64,000 nucleotides of DNA from Verrucomicrobiaceae bacterium (GTDB taxonomy: Bacteria > Verrucomicrobiota > Verrucomicrobiia > Verrucomicrobiales > Verrucomicrobiaceae): the NCBI GenBank assembly GCA_019694165.1, contig JAIBCL010000002.1:248001-312000 (forward strand), read 5' to 3'. Below are positions 8,581 to 16,930 of this stretch, piece after piece. Every line of letters begins with the position of its first letter. Position 1 is the stretch's first letter. A program made the position numbers and the translations under genes. The notes beneath the pieces are model-generated. The model saw only the letters and a program-made list of their open reading frames with translations. It was not told where the DNA came from and made no database searches.

Positions 8581-9648
8581 TCAGGTGGCTGCGGTGTCGA
8601 AGTCGATGACACCCTGGTCGGTGAGGGGCCGGCGGAATGAGGTGGCGCTGAGTTCGGCGCGTTTTTGCGGGATGCCGGCCCGCTTCACGCTGACGCGGAA
8701 GAGCGCGGCGATCTGGTCTGCCCACACGCCTTCTCCGCGCAGGCGTTTGCCGAAGTCAGCGTGGGAGAGCGTGCGGCCCTGGGTGTCTTCGATGCGGCCG
8801 AGGATCTTGTCCCGGCTGCCCGGCATGTGCTCGTCGAGCCATGCTGCGAAGACCTCCTTCACGGAAAAAGGCAGCCGCGCGACGGTGTAGCCGGCGAATT
8901 GCGCGCCGGCCGCGGCGGCGGCATCGAGCAGCGCGGGTATCTCGCTGTCGTTCAGACCGGGGATGATGGGTGCGGTCATGATGCCGGCGGGGATGCCGGC
9001 GGCGGCGAGTTCGCGGATGGCCTCGATCCGCTGCCGCGGGGCGGAGGCACGCGGCTCGAGCCTGTGGGCGAGATCCGGATCGAGCGTGGTGACGGAGAGC
9101 ATGACCACCACGGCCTGATGCCGCGCGAGTTCGGCCAGGAGGTCGAGATCACGGAGCACGAGATGGTTCTTGGTGACGATGGAGACGGGATGGCGGCATT
9201 CGGCGAGGACTTCGATGCACTGGCGTGTGATGCGGAGCTTCTTCTCGGCGGGCTGGTAGCAGTCCGTCACACCGCTGAGGGCGATCTTCACCGGTTTGTA
9301 GCCGGGTCTGGCAAATTCCCGCCGCAGCAGTGCAGGCGCATCCTTCTTCACCATGATGCGCGACTCGAAATCCATGCCGGCGGACCAGCCGAGGTACTCA
9401 TGCGTGGGCCGCGCGTAGCAGTAGGCGCAGCCATGCTCGCAACCGCGATAGGGATTGAGGCTGGCCTCGAAGGGCAGGTCCGGACTGCTGTTGCGCGAGA
9501 TGACGCTCGAAGAGTGATCGAAATAGAACTTCGTGCGCACCCTGGCCGGGGCCTCGCCCTCGTCGTAGTCCATTTGGAATTCGGAGAACCGCTGCGCGGT
9601 GTTTCCAAACGCGCCGCGGCCGCGCGGATGAGACGGCTGCTTTGGCAT
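8581..9648 (-). CDS. PA0069-family radical SAM protein
   Basis: The product is 355 residues with a 4Fe-4S radical SAM motif C70-x3-C74-x2-C77 (CEHGCAYC), following the family opening NPYRGC and followed by YARPTHEYLGW. The N-terminal RGRGAFGN and the body around TDCYQPAEKKLRITR are typical of the PA0069 family, distantly related to spore photoproduct lyase (SplB), which repairs thymine dimers. The substrate of this family is not known to me. It appears to be the first gene of the operon down to 5497, although the terminator of the upstream gene ends just before its ATG. Confidence 0.92.
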   Translation of the reverse strand: MPKQPSHPRGRGAFGNTAQRFSEFQMDYDEGEAPARVRTKFYFDHSSSVISRNSSPDLPFEASLNPYRGCEHGCAYCYARPTHEYLGWSAGMDFESRIMVKKDAPALLRREFARPGYKPVKIALSGVTDCYQPAEKKLRITRQCIEVLAECRHPVSIVTKNHLVLRDLDLLAELARHQAVVVMLSVTTLDPDLAHRLEPRASAPRQRIEAIRELAAAGIPAGIMTAPIIPGLNDSEIPALLDAAAAAGAQFAGYTVARLPFSVKEVFAAWLDEHMPGSRDKILGRIEDTQGRTLSHADFGKRLRGEGVWADQIAALFRVSVKRAGIPQKRAELSATSFRRPLTDQGVIDFDTAAT

Positions 9649-9654
9649 GATGGC

Positions 9655-9690
9655 AAAAAGCCGCGCCTGATGCGGTGATCAAGCGCGGCC
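9655..9690 (-). terminator. Rho-independent terminator of the peptidoglycan-binding gene
   Basis: On the minus strand a 7-bp stem (GCCGCGC with GCGCGGC, plus-strand arms 9683-9689 and 9660-9666) encloses a 16-nt loop and is followed by five T residues (A tract 9655-9659). It closes the 9731-10090 gene and lies 7 nt before the radical SAM start codon. Confidence 0.8.
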
Positions 9691-9730
9691 TGTGAAGGAT
9701 GAAGTTTTTCACGCCCTGCGGCGAAGCGGA

Positions 9731-10090
9731 TCAGACGCCCAGCGAGCGAAGAAGCTGTCCGTCGATCTCGCCGGTCACTTCCATGCCGTGATCGGCCTGA
9801 TAGGCACGGATGGCCGCGCGGGAACCGGGACCGATGTCACCATCGATGGGGCCGCCGTAGTAGCCACGGGCGGACAGTGCGCGCTGGACGGCGACGGCGG
9901 TGCGGTAAGGCGAGGCTGCGGGCGGAGCCAACGGGCGCACGGGCACGGGCACGGGACGGACCGGCACGACGACACGCGGACCCACCACGCGCGGGCCGAC
10001 GTAACGCGGAGGGAGGGCAAACACCGGCGAACACACCGAAGCGAGCAGGACGGATGCGACGATTTTGACAGCAGATGAGTTTGTTTTCAT
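9731..10090 (-). CDS. Secreted peptidoglycan-binding domain protein
   Basis: The 119-residue protein has a signal peptide (MKTNSSAVKIVASVLLASVCSP, cut near FALP), a proline/arginine/valine linker with repeats of GPRVV and VPVRP (about 28-57), and a PG_binding_1 domain at 63-119 (AVQRALSARGYYGGPIDG, then GSRAAIRAYQ). Such domains hold proteins to the cell wall peptidoglycan. There is no catalytic domain. It is transcribed away from aroE and ends in its own terminator. Confidence 0.88.
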   Translation of the reverse strand: MKTNSSAVKIVASVLLASVCSPVFALPPRYVGPRVVGPRVVVPVRPVPVPVRPLAPPAASPYRTAVAVQRALSARGYYGGPIDGDIGPGSRAAIRAYQADHGMEVTGEIDGQLLRSLGV

Positions 10091-10273
10091 GGGATGGATT
10101 GAGGTTCGGGGACGCGCATAACTCGCTCACCAGCCGGCGCTCGGCAAGCTTTTCGACAGATGCAGTCGGCCACTGCGAGGGCGGAAGCCTCAGCCATGCC
10201 GCGCACCGGGGTACGCCCGTCCATCGCGCACTTCGTCTTGGACAGCCCACCTTCCCTGTCCATCGTCGCCGCC

Positions 10274-11191
10274 GTGCCCGACTTTTTCACGCTCGACGAT
10301 CTCGCCGCCTGGACGGCCCCTCTCAGCACGCTCTCGCCGCCGGCACGGCTGGCGGTGATCGGCGATCCCATCGGTCACTCAAAGTCTCCGCAAATGCACA
10401 ATCCCGCACTTCGCGCGTGCGGGATCGACGCGCAATACGTGCGCGTGCGGATTCCGGCCGGCAGCGTGGCACAGGCGTTCCGGCTGTTCGCCGGACGTGG
10501 ATTCACTGGAGTGAACGTCACCATCCCGCACAAGTTCGAGGCGCTCGAAGCCGTGGACGTCCTGGACCCACAGGCGCGCCGGCTCGGCGCGGTGAACACC
10601 GTGGCCGTCCGCGATGGCAGGCTGCACGGCTTCAACAGCGACGGCCCCGGCTTCCTGCGCTCGGTGAAAGAAGCCTTCGGCGTCGAGGTGCCCGATCTGC
10701 GCGTGCTGATCCTCGGCGCGGGCGGTGGCGCGGGCCGGGCCGTGGCGGTGCAGTGCGCGCTGGAGAAATGCCCCCGTCTGATCCTCGTGAATCGCACACC
10801 GGAGAAAGCCGAGTCGCTGGTCCACGAACTCAAAGCCAGCGGCTCGGTCACGCATGTGACTGCGGTGCCGTGGGATGATGAGAGCCTGCGCGGTGTGCTG
10901 CGCGATGCGGATCTCGTGGTGAACGGCACCTCGCTCGGCATGAAGCCGGCTGATCCGCCGCTGCTGCCGCCAGCCAGTCTCGAAGCGCGGCACCGCGTCT
11001 TCGACATGGTTTACCGTGCCGATGGGCAGATGACGCATCTGGGCGCCGCGGCACGCGAGGCCGGCGCGGCTTATATCGACGGAGCCACTCTCCTGCTTCA
11101 CCAGGGCGCCATCTCTTTCGAGCACTGGTTCCATATGCCGGCGCCGCTGGAAGCGATGCGTGCTGGACTCCGGGCCGCCTTGCTTTCATAG
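10274..11191 (+). CDS. aroE: Shikimate 5-dehydrogenase
   Basis: AroE reduces 3-dehydroshikimate to shikimate with NADPH in aromatic amino acid synthesis. The substrate domain shows GHSKSPQMHN, the catalytic Lys in NVTIPHK, GAVNTV and the NSDGPGF motif; the NADP domain shows GAGGGAGRA and NRTPEKA. The frame is open from an ATG at 10160, but that start would add about 38 low-conservation residues. The GTG at 10274 gives VPDFFTLDDL and a 305-residue protein, close to the family's usual size; this start is inferred. No other aromatic pathway gene is nearby. Confidence 0.9.
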   Translation: MPDFFTLDDLAAWTAPLSTLSPPARLAVIGDPIGHSKSPQMHNPALRACGIDAQYVRVRIPAGSVAQAFRLFAGRGFTGVNVTIPHKFEALEAVDVLDPQARRLGAVNTVAVRDGRLHGFNSDGPGFLRSVKEAFGVEVPDLRVLILGAGGGAGRAVAVQCALEKCPRLILVNRTPEKAESLVHELKASGSVTHVTAVPWDDESLRGVLRDADLVVNGTSLGMKPADPPLLPPASLEARHRVFDMVYRADGQMTHLGAAAREAGAAYIDGATLLLHQGAISFEHWFHMPAPLEAMRAGLRAALLS

Positions 11192-11213
11192 TCAGCCCGA
11201 CTTTTTTCGCCAG

Positions 11214-11495
11214 ATGAGTACATCGAGCTTTTTCCTTCTCAGCTTCGCCGGCCCGGTAGTGGCCGGAGGACTCGTCTCCTGGGTGTTGTGGTCCTCACGC
11301 GTCTGGCTGGCCGAGCACTGGATGCTTCCGATGCCCACCGTGTTTGTCGACTTCATCGTGACGTGGATCGGCGTGCGCTGGTTCATCCACAATTTCATCC
11401 CCGTGCACTGCCCGAAGTGCAACAAGCGCACCGCCTACGAGATGGAAGGCATCGCCTGCCGCTTCCGCTGCCGCGTGTGCTGGAAGGAGTTTTGA
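11214..11495 (+). CDS. Small membrane protein with zinc-ribbon tail
   Basis: The 93-residue product has two hydrophobic segments (about residues 5-26 and 38-60) and a C-terminal pair of cysteine motifs, CPKC (about 66-69) and CRFRCRVC (about 81-88), which could form a zinc ribbon on one side of the membrane. The ATG at 11214 follows the aroE stop by 22 nt, so the two may be cotranscribed. No family or function is recognised. Confidence 0.7.
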   Translation: MSTSSFFLLSFAGPVVAGGLVSWVLWSSRVWLAEHWMLPMPTVFVDFIVTWIGVRWFIHNFIPVHCPKCNKRTAYEMEGIACRFRCRVCWKEF

Positions 11496-11513
11496 GCGGG
11501 CATCCGCCCGGGG

Positions 11514-12317
11514 TCAGCCGCCCGCCGCTTTCGTGTGGCGCCACTCGTCGAAGTGATCCCGCGGCGTGTTGAAAATGGCGCCGCAGCGCGGGCAGGTCAC
11601 GGTGGCGAATCCGTCGGCGAACACTGCCTCCAGGTCGTCCTCCGAAAGCCGCGCAAGCAGAGGATAAAGGCGATCGATCGAACAACCGCACTCGAAGGCG
11701 TAGCCACGCGTCTCCAACGGCACGAGGTGCTCCGCCGTGTCGAGTCCGGCGATGTGTGCCACGCGCAAGCCGCGCAGCCAGTCCACATCACAGTCCGGCT
11801 CGGCGGTGAGCATGGCGAATTCCTCGTCCTCCAGCCGGAAGATGCGCGTGACGCGCTGCTCGCTCTGCTCGTAGAATTCCTCGGCCGCCCTCGCCACGTC
11901 CGTGCCGCGAAATGCGATCATGCTCTGGCGCGCCTGATGGTTCGGACGCGTGGTCTGGGAAATGAAGAGATTCTCCGCGCCTTGCTTCACGTCATCAGTG
12001 AAGATGCGGCCCGTCACGCGGCCCGGCCGGCTGCCGCCGGTGACGAAGACATTGAGCAATGGATCAGTGATGTTGATGGTCCAGGCGCACACCTCGTCCT
12101 GCGGACGGGAGCAGAGGTGGAGCGTCATCACAGCCAGCGCGTCCTTGAGCATGGCATCCATGGCGTCGTCATGACGGATGCCGTGCTGCATGAGGTGGAG
12201 GTAGTAGTCCATGTAGAGCGGACCGAACTTCGCACGCGCCAGCAGCACATTGCGCCCGCGCACGTAGGACGACTTCGCCTCCACCACGGACAAGTTGCTG
12301 TTCAGCATCTGGCTCAT
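11514..12317 (-). CDS. hslO: Hsp33-type redox-regulated chaperone
   Basis: Hsp33 is a cytosolic holdase switched on by oxidation of a C-terminal zinc centre. The 267-residue product keeps the four cysteines as CGC and CPRC with the usual spacing near the C-terminus, and the body shows TITD-like NITDPLLNV and the family's helical middle. The ATG at 12317 (MSQMLNSN) is chosen; the frame also opens upstream at a TTG (12398) but this extension is Arg/Gly-rich and runs through the hairpin behind the DUF1080 gene. Another ATG is at 12308. It follows the DUF1080 gene on the same strand. Confidence 0.88.
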   Translation of the reverse strand: MSQMLNSNLSVVEAKSSYVRGRNVLLARAKFGPLYMDYYLHLMQHGIRHDDAMDAMLKDALAVMTLHLCSRPQDEVCAWTINITDPLLNVFVTGGSRPGRVTGRIFTDDVKQGAENLFISQTTRPNHQARQSMIAFRGTDVARAAEEFYEQSEQRVTRIFRLEDEEFAMLTAEPDCDVDWLRGLRVAHIAGLDTAEHLVPLETRGYAFECGCSIDRLYPLLARLSEDDLEAVFADGFATVTCPRCGAIFNTPRDHFDEWRHTKAAGG

Positions 12318-12359
12318 CTCGCGTGCATCCGCTTGTATCCGACGCCACCACCACCCGCA

Positions 12360-12379
12360 GCGCCCGCGTGCGCGGGCGC
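12360..12379 (-). terminator. Perfect GC hairpin between DUF1080 gene and hslO
   Basis: A perfect 9-bp inverted repeat (GCGCCCGCG at 12360-12368, CGCGGGCGC at 12371-12379) with a 2-nt centre lies 15 nt after the DUF1080 stop codon. There is no T tract, so it may be a transcript-end or processing hairpin rather than a full intrinsic terminator. Confidence 0.5.
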
Positions 12380-12394
12380 CGCGCCGCTTTGCCG

Positions 12395-13096
12395 TCAAGG
12401 CAGCGGCTTGATGAAGAGGTCCTTGTAATAAGTGGTGCTCTTCGGGTCATGGCCCTGGATGGCCATCGTGCCCTCGCCCAGCTTGCGCCCCGGCATGTTC
12501 TTCAGAGCTTTCGCCGGATCCCAGCCTTCCGGCTCGGTCCACTCCACGGTCGTCCTGCCATTGACCTGCAGGGTTATGCGCCTGCCCTGCACGGTCACAT
12601 GGTAGTCGAACCACTCGCCGTCCTTGCTCGGTGCCTCCGGCACCTTGATGTGGGTGCCGCCCTCCGGTTCCTTCTGGCCCGGCAGGAGCGCGAGGATGTT
12701 CACCACGCCATAGAGGCTGCCAGTCTTCTTGGGATCCGTATGCGTGCTGTTCACCTGGCACTCGAAGCCCTTGTCCGGCCAGCCCTTCTCCTGGAATTCA
12801 GTGTGAAAATATACGCCACTGTTGCTTCCTGGCGTGGTCTTCACCTTCGCCTTGAACTCGAAGTTCTTGAACTTCGCCGCACCGTCCGGCCCCACGTAAA
12901 ACAGATGCGCACGCCCCCCGCTCACCTTCAGTTCGCCGTTCTCGACGGTGAACACCCCGGGCACTTCGTCATTCGATTTCCAACCGGCGAGGTCCTTCCC
13001 GTTGAACATCGTGATCCAGCCGTCTTCACCGGCCGCAGTGAGCGGGGAAACCGCGAGACCCGCCAGCGCCATCAATCCAAAGAGTGCTTTTTTCAT
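12395..13096 (-). CDS. Secreted DUF1080 (3-keto-disaccharide hydrolase-like) protein
   Basis: The 233-residue product starts at the ATG 13096, preceded by a good GAGGAG ribosome site; a signal peptide (MKKALFGLMALAGLAVSPLTA) follows. The single domain begins WITMFNGKDLAGWKS and has GSNSGVYFHTEF and the closing KDLFIKPLP, the hallmarks of the concanavalin-like DUF1080 fold. Members cleave 3-keto-glycosides or bind carbohydrate, and are very abundant in Planctomycetes and Verrucomicrobia. It is upstream of hslO on the same strand. Confidence 0.92.
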   Translation of the reverse strand: MKKALFGLMALAGLAVSPLTAAGEDGWITMFNGKDLAGWKSNDEVPGVFTVENGELKVSGGRAHLFYVGPDGAAKFKNFEFKAKVKTTPGSNSGVYFHTEFQEKGWPDKGFECQVNSTHTDPKKTGSLYGVVNILALLPGQKEPEGGTHIKVPEAPSKDGEWFDYHVTVQGRRITLQVNGRTTVEWTEPEGWDPAKALKNMPGRKLGEGTMAIQGHDPKSTTYYKDLFIKPLP

Positions 13097-13323
13097 GCGG
13101 CGCTCCTCTACATGCAGCATCTGGATTTGTCCAGCCGCGCCACGCCTGCGCGAGCACGTCCCGGCTCGCGGCGTATGCGACACCTTCGTGGTCATCGCGA
13201 CCCGGCACCCTCATCTCACTCCATCGGCAGCAACACGATGCACCGGCCGGGATCACGGACTCCCTTGCACGCAACGCCCGACCGGAGTGTTGCGAGCCAG
13301 GACGGATTCGCCTACGACTCGCC

Positions 13324-13608
13324 ATGCCTTCCCTTCCCGACCGCACGCAGCTCGTCGTCCGTGTCACACCGAATGCCCGCCGTTCGGAGTTTGGAGGCTG
13401 GAGCGCAGATGAGAAAGGCCGGCCGGTCTTGCTGGTCAAGCTCCAGGCTCCGCCGGCAGAGGGCAAAGCCAACGCCGAACTCATCCGCTTTTTGAGCAAA
13501 GCACTCGGCTGCGCGAAGCAGGAGATAGTGCTTCTGCGCGGCGACACCAGCCGGCGGAAAAGCCTCGAACTGCCTGCCTCGGCACTCGCGTCTCTGCCGG
13601 CAAAGTGA
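13324..13608 (+). CDS. DUF167/YggU family protein
   Basis: The 94-residue product shows the conserved core of the family: RVTPNARRSEF, VKLQAPPAEGKANAELIRFLSKAL and IVLLRGDTSRRKSLEL. This small alpha/beta fold is widespread and of unknown role. The ATG at 13324 gives the usual length; the longer open frame upstream runs through non-coding sequence. It stands between a divergent DUF1080 gene and the beta-helix gene. Confidence 0.92.
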   Translation: MPSLPDRTQLVVRVTPNARRSEFGGWSADEKGRPVLLVKLQAPPAEGKANAELIRFLSKALGCAKQEIVLLRGDTSRRKSLELPASALASLPAK

Positions 13609-13700
13609 ACGCGGCGGCTGCCAGTGCGCTCAAAAGGCAGGTTGCGCAAAATTCATCATGCCGCTGGCACTCGCACCGAGGGGATGGCATATTGATTAAG

Positions 13701-15581
13701 ATGTCCTTACGAATACTCAGACTTGCCCTGTTTGCCCTCGCCGCATCGCCGCCGATGCTGAAAGCGGTCGATCGTTATGTGAGCACCACCGGCAGCAATG
13801 CGAACGCCGGCACCATCGGTGCACCGTTGCTCACCATCAACGCCGCCATCACCGCCTCATCCGCTGGCGATACGATCTACGTGCGCGGCGGCACCTACAA
13901 CAGCGAGCGCGTCGTCTTCTCCGGCAAGCTCGGCACCGCCGGCGCGCCGATCACGCTGCGGAATTACCCGGGCGAGACCGCCGTCATCGACCGCACCGGA
14001 GTCGCACCGCCGAATGGTGACGCGGGCCTGCTCGAGATCGCGAACAGCAATTACATCACCGTGCAGGGCATGGAGATCCGGAACTTCACCACCACGAACT
14101 CCGCGAAGGCCCCGATCGGCATTTTCGTTTACGGCTCGGGCGCTGGCATCCGGCTGATCGGCAACAAGGTGCATGACATTTGGAACACCGACTCGGCCGG
14201 CGCGGGGAATGCTTTCGGCATCGCGGTCAAAGGCACGGCGGCCACGGCCATCGACGGCATCGTCATCGACGGCAACGAAGTGTACAGTCTCAAAACCGGC
14301 AACAGCGAGTCCGTGGCGCTCAACGGCAACGTGACGAATTTCACCGTCACCAACAACCTCGTGCACGACTGCAACAACATCGGCATCGACTTCATCGGCT
14401 ACGAAGGCACCAACTCAAACTCATCTCTGGACCGCGCGCGCATCGGCGTGTGCCGCGGAAACACGGTGTACAACATCGACTCGCAGTCGAACCTCGCCTA
14501 CGGCGGCGGCCGCGCCGCGCCCGGCATCTACGTGGACGGCGGCCAGTCCGTCACCGTCGAGCGCAATCTCGTGCACCATTGCAACTACGGCATCTCCGCC
14601 GGCAGTGAGCACCTGGGCAAGTTCTCCGACAGCGTGATCATCCGCAGCAACCTCATCCGCCAGTGCCATGTGGGCGGCATCGTGCTCGGCGGCGCGACGA
14701 GCGGCACCAACGGCGGCGCAACGAACATCACCATCAGCAACAACACGCTCTACCGCAACGACACCGATGGGGCCGGCGGCGGGTGCATCGAGATTCAGAA
14801 CAACGTCTCCACCACCACCATCAAGAACAACATCATCTACGCCACGGCTGACGGCACCGGCTGGGGCCAGTTCATCCTCAAGACCAACACCAACGGCTCA
14901 TTCGCGGCGAACTCCATCAATTGGAACCTCTACAGCGGCACCTCCGCCGCAAACAACCTCGAGTTCATCTGGAACAACACCGCGCGCAGCTCATTCGCCG
15001 CCTGGAAGACCGCTTCCGGCCAGGACGCAAATTCCACCTTCACCACCGCCAGCCTCGGCTTCACCAATGCTGCCGGCGATGACTTTGCCATCCTCTCCAC
15101 CTCGATCGCGCGAGACGCCGGTGACTCCGCCTTCGTTCCTGCCTCGGGCGAAAAAGACTTCGGCGGCCAGAGCCGTGTGGCAAACGCACGCGTGGACATC
15201 GGCATGGATGAGTACATGACCACCTGGCAGGCGTGGCGGGATCAATACTTCGCCCTGCCAGATGGCGGTGCCGGCGCGGGTGCCACCGATGACTACGACG
15301 GCGATGGTGCGAAGAACCTCATCGAGTACTCGCAGGGCGCGAATCCGACCCTCAGCGACATCACCGCCCTCCCCGCCGGCACGCGCACCGGCGGCGTGAT
15401 GCGCTTCACCTACCGCAAGAACGCCGCTGAGCTGTCCTACGCTGTGGACACCAGCGCGGATCTCACGTCATGGTCCGCCACCGCTGTGACCGAGCAGACC
15501 GACGGTGCCGGCCTTTTTTGGCGCGACTTCACCATCACCGGCACGCCCCTGTTCGTACGCCTGCGCGTCGTGCAGCCGTGA
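13701..15581 (+). CDS. Secreted right-handed beta-helix protein
   Basis: The 626-residue protein has a signal peptide (MSLRILRLALFALAASPP) and then DRYVSTTGSNANAGT and GDTIYVRGGTY, the typical opening of exported pectate-lyase-like beta-helix proteins. Many Asn-rich coils follow (NYITVQGMEIRN, GIVIDGNEVYS, NFTVTNNLVHDC, NITISNNTLYRND), giving the parallel beta-helix. After it comes a calcium-type DDYDGDGAKNLIEY segment (about 533-546) and a small beta domain. Likely a cell-surface or secreted polysaccharide-active or binding protein; no catalytic residues can be named. The ATG at 13701 fits the signal peptide. Confidence 0.88.
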   Translation: MSLRILRLALFALAASPPMLKAVDRYVSTTGSNANAGTIGAPLLTINAAITASSAGDTIYVRGGTYNSERVVFSGKLGTAGAPITLRNYPGETAVIDRTGVAPPNGDAGLLEIANSNYITVQGMEIRNFTTTNSAKAPIGIFVYGSGAGIRLIGNKVHDIWNTDSAGAGNAFGIAVKGTAATAIDGIVIDGNEVYSLKTGNSESVALNGNVTNFTVTNNLVHDCNNIGIDFIGYEGTNSNSSLDRARIGVCRGNTVYNIDSQSNLAYGGGRAAPGIYVDGGQSVTVERNLVHHCNYGISAGSEHLGKFSDSVIIRSNLIRQCHVGGIVLGGATSGTNGGATNITISNNTLYRNDTDGAGGGCIEIQNNVSTTTIKNNIIYATADGTGWGQFILKTNTNGSFAANSINWNLYSGTSAANNLEFIWNNTARSSFAAWKTASGQDANSTFTTASLGFTNAAGDDFAILSTSIARDAGDSAFVPASGEKDFGGQSRVANARVDIGMDEYMTTWQAWRDQYFALPDGGAGAGATDDYDGDGAKNLIEYSQGANPTLSDITALPAGTRTGGVMRFTYRKNAAELSYAVDTSADLTSWSATAVTEQTDGAGLFWRDFTITGTPLFVRLRVVQP

Positions 15582-15648
15582 TCCACCACCTGCCTGCGCA
15601 GCCCGCGGCCTTGCTGGCATTCAGGCATTCCGGGTTTCTCCCCCTGCC

Positions 15649-16716
15649 CTACTTCTTCTTCGCTGCACTCTTCGGGTGATTGCGCAGATCCTTCTCACAG
15701 CCGGGATCAGCCGGCACAGACTGGCCCGTTTGATCGACGGGGTGCGTGTAGAGGTAACGCCACACATCCTCGTGCACGAACTTGCCATCAGCATCCTTCA
15801 CCGCCGCACCGCCAGGCACCACGGAACTGTGGGCGCGTTTGTCATCGCCTTTCACATCGGCGTTTGAGATGAGCCGGCGCGTGTTGCCATACGGCGGCTT
15901 CGCCGCATCCACGTCCACAATGGGGCCGAATTGATGCAGGCCCAGCAGTTCCCATGAGCGGCAGTAATGATCGCCCGTCCAGCCGCCATCGAGCACATGA
16001 CTGAAGGCAAAGAAGCGGTTCGCCGGTGTGGCTGATGGCAACGCCTGCCAGGTCTCATATTGATCGCGCGGCCCGCAGAACATCACCACCCGGTCCACCT
16101 TCACTTGTTTGGCGAACCGCGCCGAAGTCGTCGATCCGTGCGAGGAGCCGGAGATGATCACCTTTTCCCACTCGAGACCTTCGCCGTCCGCCGCGATGAA
16201 CTGCTCCCACTTACCCTGCGGATTCTGCTTCGAAAGCCATTTCACGAATTGAAAAGCGCGCTCCATCATGCCGTCAGGCCTCGGAATGCTGACTGCATCG
16301 CTGAAGTCCTCGCCCGTCGCCGCCTCGAGCCGGATCTTGCCCAGAAACTTGTCGTCCGCCGGCGGCGGCTCCTTGCCGAACTTCCCAAACCAGCCGTTCG
16401 CGTAGCTCACCTGGATCGCATGAAGGCCGTAGCCGTTCACGCGCTCGAAGAGCGGCGCGCTGTAGCCCATGAGCCACACCACCAGCTTTCCCTGAGGAGC
16501 CACGCGCGTGTCCACGTTCGCGTGCTCGGTGTCCGACGGCTTGCCGTTCTTCGAGAAAACGAAATCGATCTCAGGGTGCTCCCTGGCCCGCGGGTCGATC
16601 TCGCTCGCGCGGGCGGTGAAATCGTAGCGCTGCGGACTTGGATCATCAAACACAGGAACGGCGCCAAGCCTGACGGACGCCAACGGGACAAGGGCGAGAG
16701 CGAGAATTGATTTCAT
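15649..16716 (-). CDS. Secreted alpha/beta-hydrolase-fold protein (BPSS1187-like)
   Basis: The 355-residue product begins with a signal peptide (MKSILALALVPLASVRLGA) and has a nucleophile elbow-like GSSHGS in VIISGSSHGSTTSARFA, preceded by LVVWLMGYSAP and followed by RVVMFCGPRDQYE, which fit an alpha/beta hydrolase. The C-terminal His candidates are in RAHSSVVPGG and YTHPVDQ. Substrate is unknown. An ATG nine bases upstream at 16725 is also possible. It follows the second DUF1080 gene on the same strand with about 200 nt between them, in which I see no gene. Confidence 0.75.
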   Translation of the reverse strand: MKSILALALVPLASVRLGAVPVFDDPSPQRYDFTARASEIDPRAREHPEIDFVFSKNGKPSDTEHANVDTRVAPQGKLVVWLMGYSAPLFERVNGYGLHAIQVSYANGWFGKFGKEPPPADDKFLGKIRLEAATGEDFSDAVSIPRPDGMMERAFQFVKWLSKQNPQGKWEQFIAADGEGLEWEKVIISGSSHGSTTSARFAKQVKVDRVVMFCGPRDQYETWQALPSATPANRFFAFSHVLDGGWTGDHYCRSWELLGLHQFGPIVDVDAAKPPYGNTRRLISNADVKGDDKRAHSSVVPGGAAVKDADGKFVHEDVWRYLYTHPVDQTGQSVPADPGCEKDLRNHPKSAAKKK

Positions 16717-16930
16717 CGGCAGCATGATGGCGTGTGAACGTCCCTCCGCCATCAAAGCCTTCATCGTCCTCCAACGCGTCACGGCCCGCTCCCGCAGGCC
16801 CCGTGTCCCCGACAGTTCCGGGGCTTCGACTTCGCGAGCACCGTCCGGATGTTCCCCGAAGCCTGGCGGCCGGTGACGGCACACCGGCCCACCGTCAGAT
16901 GACCCGCCCTCTGGCAGTACGCCACGCCCG

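Noticed and set aside
12318-12398. TTG start for hslO at 12398
   Set aside because: It would add an Arg/Gly/Trp-rich stretch translated through a GC hairpin; ATG 12317 gives a normal Hsp33 length.
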